NCBI RefSeq assembly: GCF_000143885.2
Contig: NC_018582.1
Span: forward strand, 25,481 to 89,480
From: Gordonia sp. KTR9
GTDB taxonomy: Bacteria > Actinomycetota > Actinomycetes > Mycobacteriales > Mycobacteriaceae
Direction of reading: 5' to 3'
DNA length: 64,000 nucleotides
Made by a program: the position numbers and the translations under genes. The stretch's first letter is position 1. Each line of letters opens with the position of its first letter. Below are positions 8,016-16,265 of this stretch, piece by piece. The notes below the pieces were generated by a model. That model was given only the letters and a program-made list of their open reading frames with translations, did not search any database and was not told the DNA's origin.

Positions 8016-8957
8016 ATGGCCCGTACCGCCACCATCAGCCGCGAAGACCGAGCCGCCGCACGCCGCGAACTCGCCGCGCAGCTGCACGCGACCATCACCG
8101 ACAAGGTCGCCGCACTCACCGGTACCGACGAGTGGGCCGCGTTCCTCGACTACGCCACCAAGTTCCGCACCTACAGCCTCAACAACCTCATGCTGATCCT
8201 CGCCCAGCGCCCCGACGCCTCCCAGGTCGCGGGGTACAACAAATGGCTCGAACTCGGACGCCACGTCCGCAAGGGCGAAAAGGCGATCCGGATCCGCGGA
8301 TTCAGTTCCCGCAAGATCACCGACACCGACCCCGAGACCGGCGACGACACCGAACGCAAGATCGCCACCTACCCGATCCTGTCCGTGTTCGACATCGCCC
8401 AGACCGACCCCATCACCGAGGTCACCGACTGGATGCGCAAAAAGAACCCCAAGGCCCGAGTCTGGGTCGACCTCGCCAGCCCCGCCCACACCCTCATCGG
8501 TGACGACCCCGCCGACATCTACAGCCGCACCGTCGACTACATCACCGCCCAGGGCTGGACCGTCAGCCGCGAACAGATCCCCGAGACCGGCACCAACGGG
8601 TACACCACCACCGACGGAACACGCCGTATCGTCATCGCCGCCGACCTCACCGACGCCCAGGCCGCCAAGACCATGCTGCACGAGAGCGCCCACGCCCTCA
8701 TGCACACCGACATCGACACCGCCGACTACATCGCCCACCGCGGCCGCTGCGAAGTCGAAGCCGAATCCGTCGCCTACGTCGCCGCCGGAATGCTCGGAGT
8801 CGACACCAGCGACTACAGCATCGGCTACATCGCCGGATGGGCCGAAGGCAACACCGACGTCATCGCCGACACCGCCGCCCGCGTCCTGACCACCGCCCGC
8901 CAAATCGCCGCAGCACTCGACCCCGACACCCTCACCGACACAGAAGACGCCGCCTAA
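8016..8957 (+). CDS. ardC: ArdC-like antirestriction protein
   Basis: 313 residues from the ATG at 8016, preceded by AGGGAGG; an earlier in-frame start at 7887 would lie inside the regulatory hairpin. The N-terminal half (about 40-160) is an ArdC-type ssDNA-binding domain ('SLNNLMLILAQ', 'GYNKWLELGRHVRKGEKAI'). The C-terminal half is a zincin-like metallopeptidase domain with His222-Glu-Ser-Ala-His226 and a downstream Glu in 'CEVEAES'. In the ArdC family this architecture protects incoming single-stranded plasmid DNA from restriction. Placement after module I and its orientation toward oriT fit expression early after transfer. Confidence 0.88.
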   Translation: MARTATISREDRAAARRELAAQLHATITDKVAALTGTDEWAAFLDYATKFRTYSLNNLMLILAQRPDASQVAGYNKWLELGRHVRKGEKAIRIRGFSSRKITDTDPETGDDTERKIATYPILSVFDIAQTDPITEVTDWMRKKNPKARVWVDLASPAHTLIGDDPADIYSRTVDYITAQGWTVSREQIPETGTNGYTTTDGTRRIVIAADLTDAQAAKTMLHESAHALMHTDIDTADYIAHRGRCEVEAESVAYVAAGMLGVDTSDYSIGYIAGWAEGNTDVIADTAARVLTTARQIAAALDPDTLTDTEDAA

Positions 8958-8967
8958 CCCGAGCATC

Positions 8968-8990
8968 GGGGCCGCCCGACCGGCGGCCCC
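8968..8990 (+). terminator. hairpin after ardC-like gene
   Basis: GGGGCCGCC / GGCGGCCCC, perfect 9-bp stem with loop CGACC, 11 nt after the stop codon. Confidence 0.6.
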
Positions 8991-9097
8991 AGCCGGGAGG
9001 CACAGCGGACCGGCCCGGCGGCCGCACAACATTATCCGGTGGTGGCCGGCGACTTCGCTACGCTCCGCGCCGGCCACCACCGGGAGTCAAAAGCCCT

Positions 9098-9331
9098 ACT
9101 CAGGTGGGTGGTCACCAACAGCAGCGCACACGTCGACCAAGTGTGACCGACCGGGGACCCGAACTGTCAACCCACACCAGGCGGCTACCGCCCGTTCTCC
9201 GCTGCGCTCCGCCCTTGCGCTCCAACCACTTTCACTCGCTACGCTCGTATGACGAAAGTGGCCTCCGGCGCGCCTGCCTTCTTCGGGGTTGACAGCCCAC
9301 CCTCGTCCGGTCAGCACAGGTCTCTCGACGT
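9098..9331 (+). repeat. repeated upstream module II, copy 2
   Basis: Second copy of the block at 6605-6850. Outer arms CTGTCAACCC (9164-9173) and GGGTTGACAG (9286-9295) are unchanged; the inner hairpin CCACTTTC / GAAAGTGG (9226-9261) keeps its stem while the loop sequence differs from copy 1. Precedes the gene at 9366. Confidence 0.7.
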
Positions 9332-9365
9332 TCGCAACCCTGCGAACCCAATCGAAGGAGTCACC

Positions 9366-9623
9366 ATGGCTTGGACCATCACCAACATCGACGTCACCCC
9401 GGCGGCCCGCGAGATCATCCGAGCCACCAACGTCCTCGACAGCGCGAGCGCCGACAATGCGCCGGCACTCATCGACATCGCCAACATGCTCGACCTCAAA
9501 ATGTCGGAGTGGGCACTGGGACTCGCCGAACTCCTCACCCACGGCCACGCGATCATCGTCGCCGACGACGACAACCGCGAATGCCTCATCCTCACCACCA
9601 CACCCATCTACGGAACGGCCTAG
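9366..9623 (+). CDS. hypothetical small protein, 85 aa
   Basis: 85 residues from the ATG at 9366, preceded by GAAGGAGTCACC; an upstream in-frame start at 9249 would lie in the repeated module. Acidic, predicted mixed helix/strand, no membrane segment. Start context is like the genes at 37 and 4225. Its stop codon overlaps that of the convergent gene ending at 9620. Function unknown. Confidence 0.6.
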   Translation: MAWTITNIDVTPAAREIIRATNVLDSASADNAPALIDIANMLDLKMSEWALGLAELLTHGHAIIVADDDNRECLILTTTPIYGTA

Positions 9624-10165
9624 CCCGGGGCTACGCCCCCGGGCGCTTCGCGCCCGGGGGCGTAGCCCTCGCCGTTCTCGTTCGCGATATCCGCCCATTT
9701 CGCCGCATTTTGGGCCTCCGCCTGAACCAACGCCGAATCCAACGCCTTCCGGCCTTCTGGAGTCAGGGTCAGCCGTACAAGCACCTCACCATCAGGACCC
9801 TCAACGTCCGCACGTTCAAAAACGCCCATATCGATAAGTCTGCCAAAGGCAGTAGAGAGGTAAGCATTCTCGTGTATATCCAATCCGCCTAAGTTAGAAA
9901 TGGCTTGCATGGACATCCGTGAGAAATGCGCCGAAATCTCCGCTGCCGCACGGTCAAGATTCAACGATTCGCGTTCCTGTCTCGCTACAAATAGCGAAGC
10001 AATAGCACCTACAACCGCGGCGAGCGCTGCGAGCACTGATCCCCATATGCCAACCTTCGAGCCCTGGCTGGTCAGAGCGAACAGCACAGTCGGAACCATC
10101 ACACCGATCACACCAACGCCTATAAAAACGGTCGATTGCCGAAGCTGCGCTAGTCGTTCTTTCAC
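9620..10165 (-). CDS. membrane protein with possible winged-helix-like C-terminal region
   Basis: 181 residues, GTG start at 10165. Two transmembrane segments (about residues 12-32 and 38-58), then a cytosolic helical region with 'SNLGGLDIHENAYLSTAFGRLIDMGVFERADV' character and a 'LTLTPEGRKALDSA' ending like a winged-helix wing. The last 16 residues (Ala-Pro-Gly rich) are read through the 19-bp palindrome at 9628-9668, so the C-terminal tail may be accidental. The start overlaps the stop of the upstream 40-aa gene (GTGA), indicating translational coupling. Confidence 0.6.
   Translation of the reverse strand: MKERLAQLRQSTVFIGVGVIGVMVPTVLFALTSQGSKVGIWGSVLAALAAVVGAIASLFVARQERESLNLDRAAAEISAHFSRMSMQAISNLGGLDIHENAYLSTAFGRLIDMGVFERADVEGPDGEVLVRLTLTPEGRKALDSALVQAEAQNAAKWADIANENGEGYAPGREAPGGVAPG
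9628..9668. terminator. 19-bp perfect stem, bidirectional terminator-like
   Basis: Arms 9628-9646 and 9650-9668 are perfectly complementary over 19 bp with a TTC loop; the core is CCCCCGGGCGC. It lies at the junction of two convergent genes and inside the 3' end of the minus-strand one. A bidirectional terminator is the simplest reading. Confidence 0.7.
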
Positions 10166-10284
10166 ACCAGCCCAAAAGCCTCTGCGCCTTCCACGACATT
10201 TCTACCACTCGCAACAACGGCTGTAACTCCGGCAACGACAAGAGGTATCAGTACAAACCGAAGCCAATCTCCCCAGGTAAACAT
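10162..10284 (-). CDS. 40-aa single-helix membrane peptide
   Basis: ATG at 10284, 40 residues, one hydrophobic helix ('FVLIPLVVAGVTAVVA'). Its TGA overlaps the GTG of the downstream 181-aa membrane gene (GTGA), which is the main reason to believe it: the pair would be translationally coupled. No family recognised. Confidence 0.4.
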   Translation of the reverse strand: MFTWGDWLRFVLIPLVVAGVTAVVASGRNVVEGAEAFGLV

Positions 10285-10321
10285 ACGGAGAGTATGACGA
10301 ACACAAACCGCAACTACTAGT

Positions 10322-10375
10322 GCTGCCGCGACACCAAGCCCTCCCGAACCCGCGTCGCTCCCGCACAATCACCTT
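10322..10375. repeat. 54-bp direct repeat, copy 2
   Basis: Copy of 3842-3895 with two mismatches. What follows (10376 onward) differs from module I and leads into the IS110 left flank, so this copy may mark where the insertion cut a module. Confidence 0.7.
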
Positions 10376-11805
10376 TACGTTGGAGTACGTCCGGGGCCGG
10401 TTGCCTCGGGTGCTCGTCCGCGGTTCGGGGCGTGGCTCGACAATCACCTGTTGCCCTTGGTGGCTTGGCGTGGACGGCCACCCCGGACCGTGACGGGTCG
10501 TTTCGGCCGCTGATTGAGATGTGTTCGCGAATTTGTCGCTGTGTAAAGGTGTGCCGGCGAAACAACCCTGACGAGGTGACCACGACCGATCAGAGAGGTT
10601 CATATGATCGAAACGGTATGGGTAGGAATCGATGTCGGTCGTCACGCACATCACGCCGCGGCGGTCGACGACGCGGGAGTGGTGCTGTGGTCACGACGGG
10701 TACCCCACGACCAGGCGGCCATTGAAGCGATCGTGGACCGAGTGTCCGGGACTGAATCGGTGGTGTGGGCGATCGACATGACTGCACCCGAATCAGCCCT
10801 ACTCCGAGGAGTGTTGTCCAACCGCGGCCAGCACATTCGCTATGTCCCTGGTCGCGTAGTGCACAGCATGACCGGCGCTTTCGCCGGCGAAGGCAAGACC
10901 GACGCCCGAGACGCGGTGGTGATCGCCCAGACCGCTCGGCTACGTGGCGATCTCGCGACGGTCGCGGTCCTTGATGACCTCGCGATCGAACTCGACCTGT
11001 TGACCGGCCATCGCGGCGACTTGGTCAACGAGCGCACGCGAGGCATCAACCGCCTGCGCGGCTTGTTGACCCGCATCTTCCCTGGTCTGGAACGGTGTTT
11101 CGACTACTCGACGCTGACCGGTCTGGCGTTCCTCACTCGCTTCGCCACGCCAGCGGCGATCCTTGTGGCCTCCGACGAGGAGATCTACGACCACCTGCGC
11201 GGTCATGGTGTTCGCCGGCCGACCATTCCGAAGATGACCAGCAAGGCGCGTGCCGCCGCGGCCGCGCAGACCGTCACTCTGCCTGGCGAGGCGACCACCG
11301 CGGAGCTGGTGCAGCAGGCAGCTACTTCCCTGATGGCGCTGACTCGCCAGATCGCCGAGCTGGACAAACGGATCACCGAGGTGTTCCGCAGACACCGCCA
11401 TGCATGGATTCTCGAATCCGTGCCCGGCATCGGCACCGGAAGTGGTGCCGAGCTGGTCGCGATCACCGGTGGTGATCTCACTTCGTTCGGCTCGGCCGCC
11501 AAACTCGCTGCCTATGCCGGTCTTGCGCCAGTGCCGCATGATTCAGGCAACCGCCACGGCACTCTGCGCAGACCCCAGCGCTACCACCGAGGTCTGCGGA
11601 AGGTGTTCTACATGGCCGCACTCAACAGTGCGCAACGTGACGGGCCGTCCCGTGAGTTCTACCAGCGCAAACGACGGGAGAAACGCTCGCATGTCCACGC
11701 GCTTATCGCACTCGCTCGACGTCTCGTCGACGTCGTGTGGGCGCTACTTCGCGATGGTCGCGAATGGACCGCGGTGTCGCCCCCTCGCGGAGGGGGGTTG
11801 TCCCC
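10376..11805 (+). mobile_element. IS110-family insertion sequence (boundaries approximate)
   Basis: A DEDD-type transposase gene with a ~220-bp noncoding left flank. IS110 elements lack long terminal inverted repeats, so the ends cannot be fixed by eye. The left edge is set where homology to the 54-bp repeat stops, and the right edge just before the convergent TetR gene. A related decayed copy lies at about 17930-18600 in the same orientation. Confidence 0.6.
10390..10603 (+). ncRNA. candidate IS110 bridge RNA region
   Basis: Noncoding, GC-rich left-end segment between the element edge and the transposase ATG. Members of the IS110 group are known to encode a structured bridge RNA here, with separate loops specifying target and donor. 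I see potential for hairpins but have not folded it and cannot assign the loops. Call is by family position only. Confidence 0.35.
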
Positions 11806-12142
11806 AGCGTCAGTCCGTATGGAGGTCCGGTGCGGGCATCAGCTGGTTGAGGTGTTTGCTAAGGATGCTGCGGGCGGTGCGGCAATCGTAGAGGCCGATG
11901 AGGATGCCTGTGCTGAGTCCGTGTTCGAGGGCCATCAGGTGGTGAGCTTCAGTCGCGGGATCGGTGCCGCGATCGACCAGCCCCGTGTTGTGGACTCTGC
12001 CGATGAGGTCGGTGATCTCGTGGTGGACGCGACGAGGGCCGGCGCTGAGGGATTCTGTCGTCAGTGCCGGGTCGGTCAATGCTGCGGCGGTGAATGCTCG
12101 GTAGACGATGTGGAATTCGCGGCTGGCCGCGTCCGTGGGTAG
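10604..12142 (+). CDS. IS110-family transposase (3' end runs past the element)
   Basis: The first ~388 residues are a complete IS110-type transposase. The N-terminal RuvC-like DEDD domain starts 'VWVGIDVGRHAHHAA' with a later 'GKTDARDA' block. The C-terminal Tnp_20 domain has 'SVPGIGTGSGAEL', 'FGSAAKLAAYAGLAP' (its Ser is the expected nucleophile) and 'RGLRKVFYMAAL'. After 'RDGREW' (11767) the frame has no stop until 12142, adding ~124 residues from the antisense of the TetR gene. The native stop has probably been lost at the right end. ATG start with a GAGAGG site. DEDD and Ser motifs look intact, so activity is plausible. Confidence 0.8.
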   Translation: MIETVWVGIDVGRHAHHAAAVDDAGVVLWSRRVPHDQAAIEAIVDRVSGTESVVWAIDMTAPESALLRGVLSNRGQHIRYVPGRVVHSMTGAFAGEGKTDARDAVVIAQTARLRGDLATVAVLDDLAIELDLLTGHRGDLVNERTRGINRLRGLLTRIFPGLERCFDYSTLTGLAFLTRFATPAAILVASDEEIYDHLRGHGVRRPTIPKMTSKARAAAAAQTVTLPGEATTAELVQQAATSLMALTRQIAELDKRITEVFRRHRHAWILESVPGIGTGSGAELVAITGGDLTSFGSAAKLAAYAGLAPVPHDSGNRHGTLRRPQRYHRGLRKVFYMAALNSAQRDGPSREFYQRKRREKRSHVHALIALARRLVDVVWALLRDGREWTAVSPPRGGGLSPASVRMEVRCGHQLVEVFAKDAAGGAAIVEADEDACAESVFEGHQVVSFSRGIGAAIDQPRVVDSADEVGDLVVDATRAGAEGFCRQCRVGQCCGGECSVDDVEFAAGRVRG

Positions 12143-12430
12143 CGCTTCATCAAGGTAGGCATCGAGTATGTCGCGGGGTGTGGTCGCGCGATCGAGCATG
12201 TCGAGTCTGTGGCGCCACCGCTGTTGGCTCTCGGTTTCGAGGTGGGCCAGAGTGTGTTGGAGGAGTTGACTTTTAGTGCCGAAGTAGTACTGCACTAGGC
12301 GCAGTGATACCCCAGCCATCTCGGCGACTGTGCGCATGGTGACCTTGTCGAGTCCTTCAGTGGCCACGACCTGGAGGACGCCGCCGATGATCTGGGTGCG
12401 TCGTTGATCGTGGTCGGCGTGTGGGGGCAT
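11810..12430 (-). CDS. TetR-family repressor of the MFS exporter
   Basis: 206 residues. N-terminal TetR HTH at about residues 12-58 ('RRTQIIGGVLQVVATEGLDKVTMRTVAEMAGVS...LVQYYFGTKSQLL' pattern); the rest is a helical ligand-binding region. It starts 7 nt after the MFS stop codon with AGAGGTGATC as ribosome site, so exporter and repressor form one autoregulated transcript. The 40-bp palindrome at 13812-13851 in front of the MFS gene is its probable operator. Confidence 0.88.
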   Translation of the reverse strand: MPPHADHDQRRTQIIGGVLQVVATEGLDKVTMRTVAEMAGVSLRLVQYYFGTKSQLLQHTLAHLETESQQRWRHRLDMLDRATTPRDILDAYLDEALPTDAASREFHIVYRAFTAAALTDPALTTESLSAGPRRVHHEITDLIGRVHNTGLVDRGTDPATEAHHLMALEHGLSTGILIGLYDCRTARSILSKHLNQLMPAPDLHTD

Positions 12431-12437
12431 GGGCAGA

Positions 12438-13805
12438 TCACCTCTCGTGGATGTGGTCAGGCTCGATGCAGTTCTGGGGTCTGATTGTCCATCGGGCGGT
12501 CACAGCGACGGCCGCCATCAACGCAGCCATGATCTCGAACGCTGTGGTGAAGGTGGTGTAGTCAGCCGTCAACGGGGTCAACGCGGCCAAACCCAGTGCC
12601 CCGCCGAGTTGTTTGGCAGTGTTCATCACCCCGGAAGCGCCACCGGCATCAGCATCGGCGACCCCATTGGTGACGGCGACTCCGAGTGGCGTGTTGAGCA
12701 GTCCACCGCCGATGCCAATGACGACGGCAGGGCCGAGAACCGCGGTTGAAAAGCTATCGGTGGGCGCGAGGGCTTGCCAGGCGAATCCCACAGCAGCGAC
12801 GGCGGCGCCTGCTGCGATGACCGAGCCCGGCGCACTGCGCTTGAGTATGCGTGGCGCAACCAGTGTTCCGACAAGCATTGTGACCACGGTGAGGGGAACA
12901 AACCCGATCCCTGCTTGGAGTGGGGTGAAGCCCATGTCCCGTTGCATTAGATAGGTGAGGAAGAGCCAGACCGGGGCCTGAAAGCAGATGCCGGTTAGCA
13001 ACATCAATCCGTTACCTGCCATCACCACTCGGTTGCGCAACAGCCGGGCCGGCACCAACGGAGTCCGGCTGTGCCGTTGTTGCATCACACAACCTGCACC
13101 GGCGATGACAGTGACGACCGTGGCGGCCGCCGCCATGTGTGGAGCCGAGGTGGCCTCGCTCACGGCGACGGTAATTCCGACCAGCGCGACCGTGGCAAGG
13201 GTCGCACCGACGACATCGATGCGCCCGCGTCGACCGAACTCGCGACGTGGGAGGACCAGGAGGGCTGCGACGATTACGGTGCAGCCGATGGGCAGGTTGA
13301 TCAACAGGACCGCCCGCCATGACACCGCATCGGTGAGGAACCCGCCGACAACATTGCCCAGACCGCCGCCAACCAGGCTGACAGCGGTCCACACAGCCAC
13401 CGCCCGAGTGCGTTGTGAACCTTCGGGGTAGCTGCGGGTCAAGACAGTGAAAGTTGCCGGAGACGCCACTGCAGCGCCGACCCCTTGCAGCGCTCGCGCG
13501 CCGATCAGCGCAACGGCAGACGATGCCAATCCGCCCACCACGCTGGCCAGCACGAAGACTGTGAGTCCGGTGACGAACACCGAACGTAGACCAAACACAT
13601 CGGCGAGTCTGCCGCCCACCAACAAACCGCCGGCAAAGACCAGCGCATACGCACTGGCTACCCACTGCACAGAACCGTCCGGGATTGCGAGATCTGACTG
13701 TATGTGCGGCAGAGCCACATTGACCACCGAGACATCCAACACGAGCATCAGCTGGGCGGCTGAGGCCACCCACAGTGGCGCCCACCGGCACCTTCGCTTC
13801 TGCAC
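12438..13805 (-). CDS. MFS drug exporter, DHA2 (EmrB/QacA) type
   Basis: 455 residues from GTG at 13805, which follows a GGGAGGGGG site; longer reading to 14225 gives non-membrane sequence. Opening 'WAPLWVASAAQLMLVLDVSVVNVALPHIQSDL' is the classic DHA2 first helix with Asp in 'LDVSVVNVALP'. 'GGRLADVFG' is MFS motif A and 'GNVVGGFL' resembles the antiporter motif C. About 14 hydrophobic segments. Exports hydrophobic compounds by proton antiport in this family; substrate unknown. First gene of an MFS-TetR operon. Confidence 0.88.
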   Translation of the reverse strand: MQKRRCRWAPLWVASAAQLMLVLDVSVVNVALPHIQSDLAIPDGSVQWVASAYALVFAGGLLVGGRLADVFGLRSVFVTGLTVFVLASVVGGLASSAVALIGARALQGVGAAVASPATFTVLTRSYPEGSQRTRAVAVWTAVSLVGGGLGNVVGGFLTDAVSWRAVLLINLPIGCTVIVAALLVLPRREFGRRGRIDVVGATLATVALVGITVAVSEATSAPHMAAAATVVTVIAGAGCVMQQRHSRTPLVPARLLRNRVVMAGNGLMLLTGICFQAPVWLFLTYLMQRDMGFTPLQAGIGFVPLTVVTMLVGTLVAPRILKRSAPGSVIAAGAAVAAVGFAWQALAPTDSFSTAVLGPAVVIGIGGGLLNTPLGVAVTNGVADADAGGASGVMNTAKQLGGALGLAALTPLTADYTTFTTAFEIMAALMAAVAVTARWTIRPQNCIEPDHIHER

Positions 13806-13811
13806 ACGACC

Positions 13812-13851
13812 CCCTCCCCGTCTTGATACGATCGTATCAAGACGGGGAGGG
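13812..13851. promoter_or_regulatory. 40-bp perfect palindrome, putative TetR operator
   Basis: Twenty-base arms are exactly complementary, centred between 13831 and 13832; the core is CTTGATACGATCGTATCAAG. It lies only 6 bp upstream of the MFS start codon, and its gene-proximal arm contains the ribosome site. Repressor binding would block transcription, and a transcript starting inside or upstream could also hide the ribosome site in a hairpin. Confidence 0.75.
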
Positions 13852-13891
13852 TGGTCGAGTGCTGTGGTGTCTCGCACACGCAACCGCTCAA

Positions 13892-13922
13892 TTGGATCTC
13901 TACCCTCCCGTAAGGGTAGAGT
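13892..13922 (+). promoter_or_regulatory. MerR-type promoter/operator for the SulP gene
   Basis: -35-like TTGGAT (13892-13897) and -10-like TAGAGT (13917-13922) are separated by 19 bp, with a perfect 9-bp dyad CTCTACCCT / AGGGTAGAG (13898-13921) between them. A 19-bp spacer with an intervening dyad is the hallmark of MerR-family regulation, and a MerR gene lies downstream at 15616. Confidence 0.7.
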
Positions 13923-14092
13923 TCGTCGCGTTGCGCCGCTCCCCGCGCGGCACCGATGCCGACCGCTAGTTGGGAAGCTTGCGCGACAGAGTCTCTGATT
14001 CACGGCGCAGTACAGCGCCGGTGTCCCAGGGGCCGTGTTCGCGGTCCCGTGACCTGGGCGCGCACCCGACGTCCCCCTACTGAAAGCGATGT

Positions 14093-15598
14093 GTGTCGAT
14101 GGCAACCGAGGTGCTCTCTCCTGCTCAACAACAGTCGGTGTGGGCGGCGTTGCGTTCACCGCGGCGCCTGCGTACCGAGATCCTGGCCGGCCTGGTGGTT
14201 GCGCTCGCGTTGATTCCTGAAGCAATCTCGTTTTCGATCATCGCGGGGGTGGATCCACGAGTCGGCTTGTTCGCATCGTTCACAATGGCGGTGACCATCG
14301 CGATTGTCGGGGGTCGGCCAGCGATGATCTCCGCTGCGACCGGCGCTGTTGCGCTCGTTGTCGCGCCGCTGGTCAAAAGCCACGGACTGGACTATCTGAT
14401 CGCCGCAGTGATCCTCGCCGGCGTCTTCCAACTGGCCCTCGGTGGTCTCGGTGTCGCGAAACTGATGCGTTTCATACCCCGCAGCGTCATGGTCGGCTTC
14501 GTCAATGCCCTGGCGATTCTCATCTTCACCGCTCAGCTCCCGCACCTGCTGGGCGTGCCGTGGCTGGTCTACCCCCTGGTCGCTGTCGGTATCGCCATCA
14601 TCGTGCTTCTGCCGAAGATCACCAAGGTGATCCCAGCCCCTCTCGTGGCCATCGTGCTGCTCACCGCGATCACGCTGGCCGTCGGTTTCTCGGTGCCCAA
14701 TGTCGGCGATGAAGGAAAGCTTCCCGACAGCCTGCCCAGCCTGTTTGTCCCCGACGTGCCGCTGACCTGGGGCACCCTGACAGTCATCGCCCCATACGCG
14801 TTCACCATGGCACTGGTCGGGCTGCTCGAATCGCTGATGACCGCGAAGTTTGTTGACGATCTCACCGACACCCACTCCAACAAAACCCGCGAAGCCGCCG
14901 GCCAGGGAATCGCCAACATCGTCAGTGGCTTCTTCGGCGGGATGGGTGGCTGCGCGATGATCGGGCAGACCATGATCAACGTCAAAGACTCTGGCGCGCG
15001 TACGCGGATCTCGACCTTACTCGCCGGGGTGTTCCTACTCGTCCTGGTCGTCGGCCTCGGCGAGATCGTCGCCCTCATCCCCATGGCCGCGCTCGTCGCT
15101 GTCATGATCATGGTGTCAGTCGGCACCATGGACTGGCACAGTCTCAACCCGAAGACGTTGCGGCGCATGCCGAAAAGTGAGACTGCGGTCATGCTTGCCA
15201 CCGTCATCGTTACCGTGGCCACGCATAACCTCGCCTACGGGGTCATCGTCGGTGTGCTCACTGCAATGGTGCTCTTCGCCCGACGGGTCGCCCACTTCAC
15301 TGAAGTCGTCGACGTCGCCGACCCCGACCCCGATACCCGGGTGTACGCCGTGCAGGGCGAACTGTTCTTCGCCTCAAGCAACGACCTGATCTACCAGTTC
15401 GACTACGTTGGCGACCCGAAGAACGTGATCATCGACATGAGCGGCTCACACATCTGGGACGCCTCCACTGTCGCTACCCTTGACGCCATCACGACCAAGT
15501 ACCAGGCAAAAGGCAAGACTGCCAACATTATCGGACTCAACGACAGCAGCGCCGAGCGGCATCAACGTCTTAGCGGACACCTCGCCGGCACACACTGA
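14093..15598 (+). CDS. SulP-family anion transporter with STAS domain
   Basis: 501 residues; start either GTG 14093 or ATG 14099. N-terminal transporter part has the SulP signature region ('[25 protein letters not shown]') and about 11-12 hydrophobic segments, with '[23 protein letters not shown]' typical of bacterial SulP. The C-terminal ~110 residues are a STAS domain ('[15 protein letters not shown]', '[17 protein letters not shown]'). Family members move sulfate, bicarbonate or other anions; substrate cannot be read here. Ends 17 nt before the merR gene and is preceded by a MerR-type promoter. Confidence 0.88.
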   Translation: MSMATEVLSPAQQQSVWAALRSPRRLRTEILAGLVVALALIPEAISFSIIAGVDPRVGLFASFTMAVTIAIVGGRPAMISAATGAVALVVAPLVKSHGLDYLIAAVILAGVFQLALGGLGVAKLMRFIPRSVMVGFVNALAILIFTAQLPHLLGVPWLVYPLVAVGIAIIVLLPKITKVIPAPLVAIVLLTAITLAVGFSVPNVGDEGKLPDSLPSLFVPDVPLTWGTLTVIAPYAFTMALVGLLESLMTAKFVDDLTDTHSNKTREAAGQGIANIVSGFFGGMGGCAMIGQTMINVKDSGARTRISTLLAGVFLLVLVVGLGEIVALIPMAALVAVMIMVSVGTMDWHSLNPKTLRRMPKSETAVMLATVIVTVATHNLAYGVIVGVLTAMVLFARRVAHFTEVVDVADPDPDTRVYAVQGELFFASSNDLIYQFDYVGDPKNVIIDMSGSHIWDASTVATLDAITTKYQAKGKTANIIGLNDSSAERHQRLSGHLAGTH

Positions 15599-15615
15599 CC
15601 ACGAAAGGGCCACCA

Positions 15616-16026
15616 GTGACCGCCGAGGAGACCGAGCACTTCCAGATCGGTGAAGTCGCCGCAGCCACCGAGCTATCGGTCAAGACCATCCGCCACTACG
15701 ACGATGTCGGTTTGGTAGCCCCCTCGGCGCGCTCCGCCGGAGGCTTCCGCCTCTACACTCGCACCGACATCGACAGGCTTCTAGTCATCCGCCGCATGAA
15801 GCCTCTTGGTTTCAGCCTCGACGACATGCGCGCCCTACTGGCCGCACAAGACGTACTCGCGCTCCCAGGCGCTCACAACCACGAGCGTCATGCGGCACTG
15901 AGTATCATCACCGAGTTCCGCGGCCGCGCCGAAGAGGCCTGCCGCAAGCTGGAGCGGCAGGTCGAGTATGCCCGCGAACTAACCGCTCAACTCGCTGACC
16001 AGATCGGCGCCAAGCAGCGCTCCTGA
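15616..16026 (+). CDS. MerR-family regulator
   Basis: 136 residues, GTG start with GAAAGG upstream. MerR HTH at about 9-78: 'FQIGEVAAATELSVKTIRHYDDVGLV' followed by 'GGFRLYTRTDIDRLLVIRRMKPLGFSLDDMRALL'. A helical dimerisation segment follows (100-128). No conserved C-terminal metal Cys is present, so the inducer is probably not a soft metal. In operon with SulP; predicted to act at 13892-13922. Confidence 0.88.
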   Translation: MTAEETEHFQIGEVAAATELSVKTIRHYDDVGLVAPSARSAGGFRLYTRTDIDRLLVIRRMKPLGFSLDDMRALLAAQDVLALPGAHNHERHAALSIITEFRGRAEEACRKLERQVEYARELTAQLADQIGAKQRS

Positions 16027-16265
16027 TCCCGTTGCATCTGTTCGATATGCAGTGCTTTACCGGACATAATCCCTAATCGGCGCTAAACGGGGGCGAGTGT
16101 AATTGCTAGGCAGTGGATTTGGATTGGACGCGGTCTTCAGTGAAGTATTCGACGGACTTCTCGTGACCCCGGCAGTACGGTCGCGGGCGCTGTTCACGAG
16201 CACACCGAGACGCCGGCGCGCGGCAATGGTGGGCGACTGCGATCGGCTTCGGCTATCATCTTCAT

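Noticed and set aside
13452..14092. N-terminal extension of the MFS exporter to 14225
   Set aside because: The added 140 residues are Arg/Pro-rich, include the operator palindrome and the MerR promoter region, and have no signal or membrane character.
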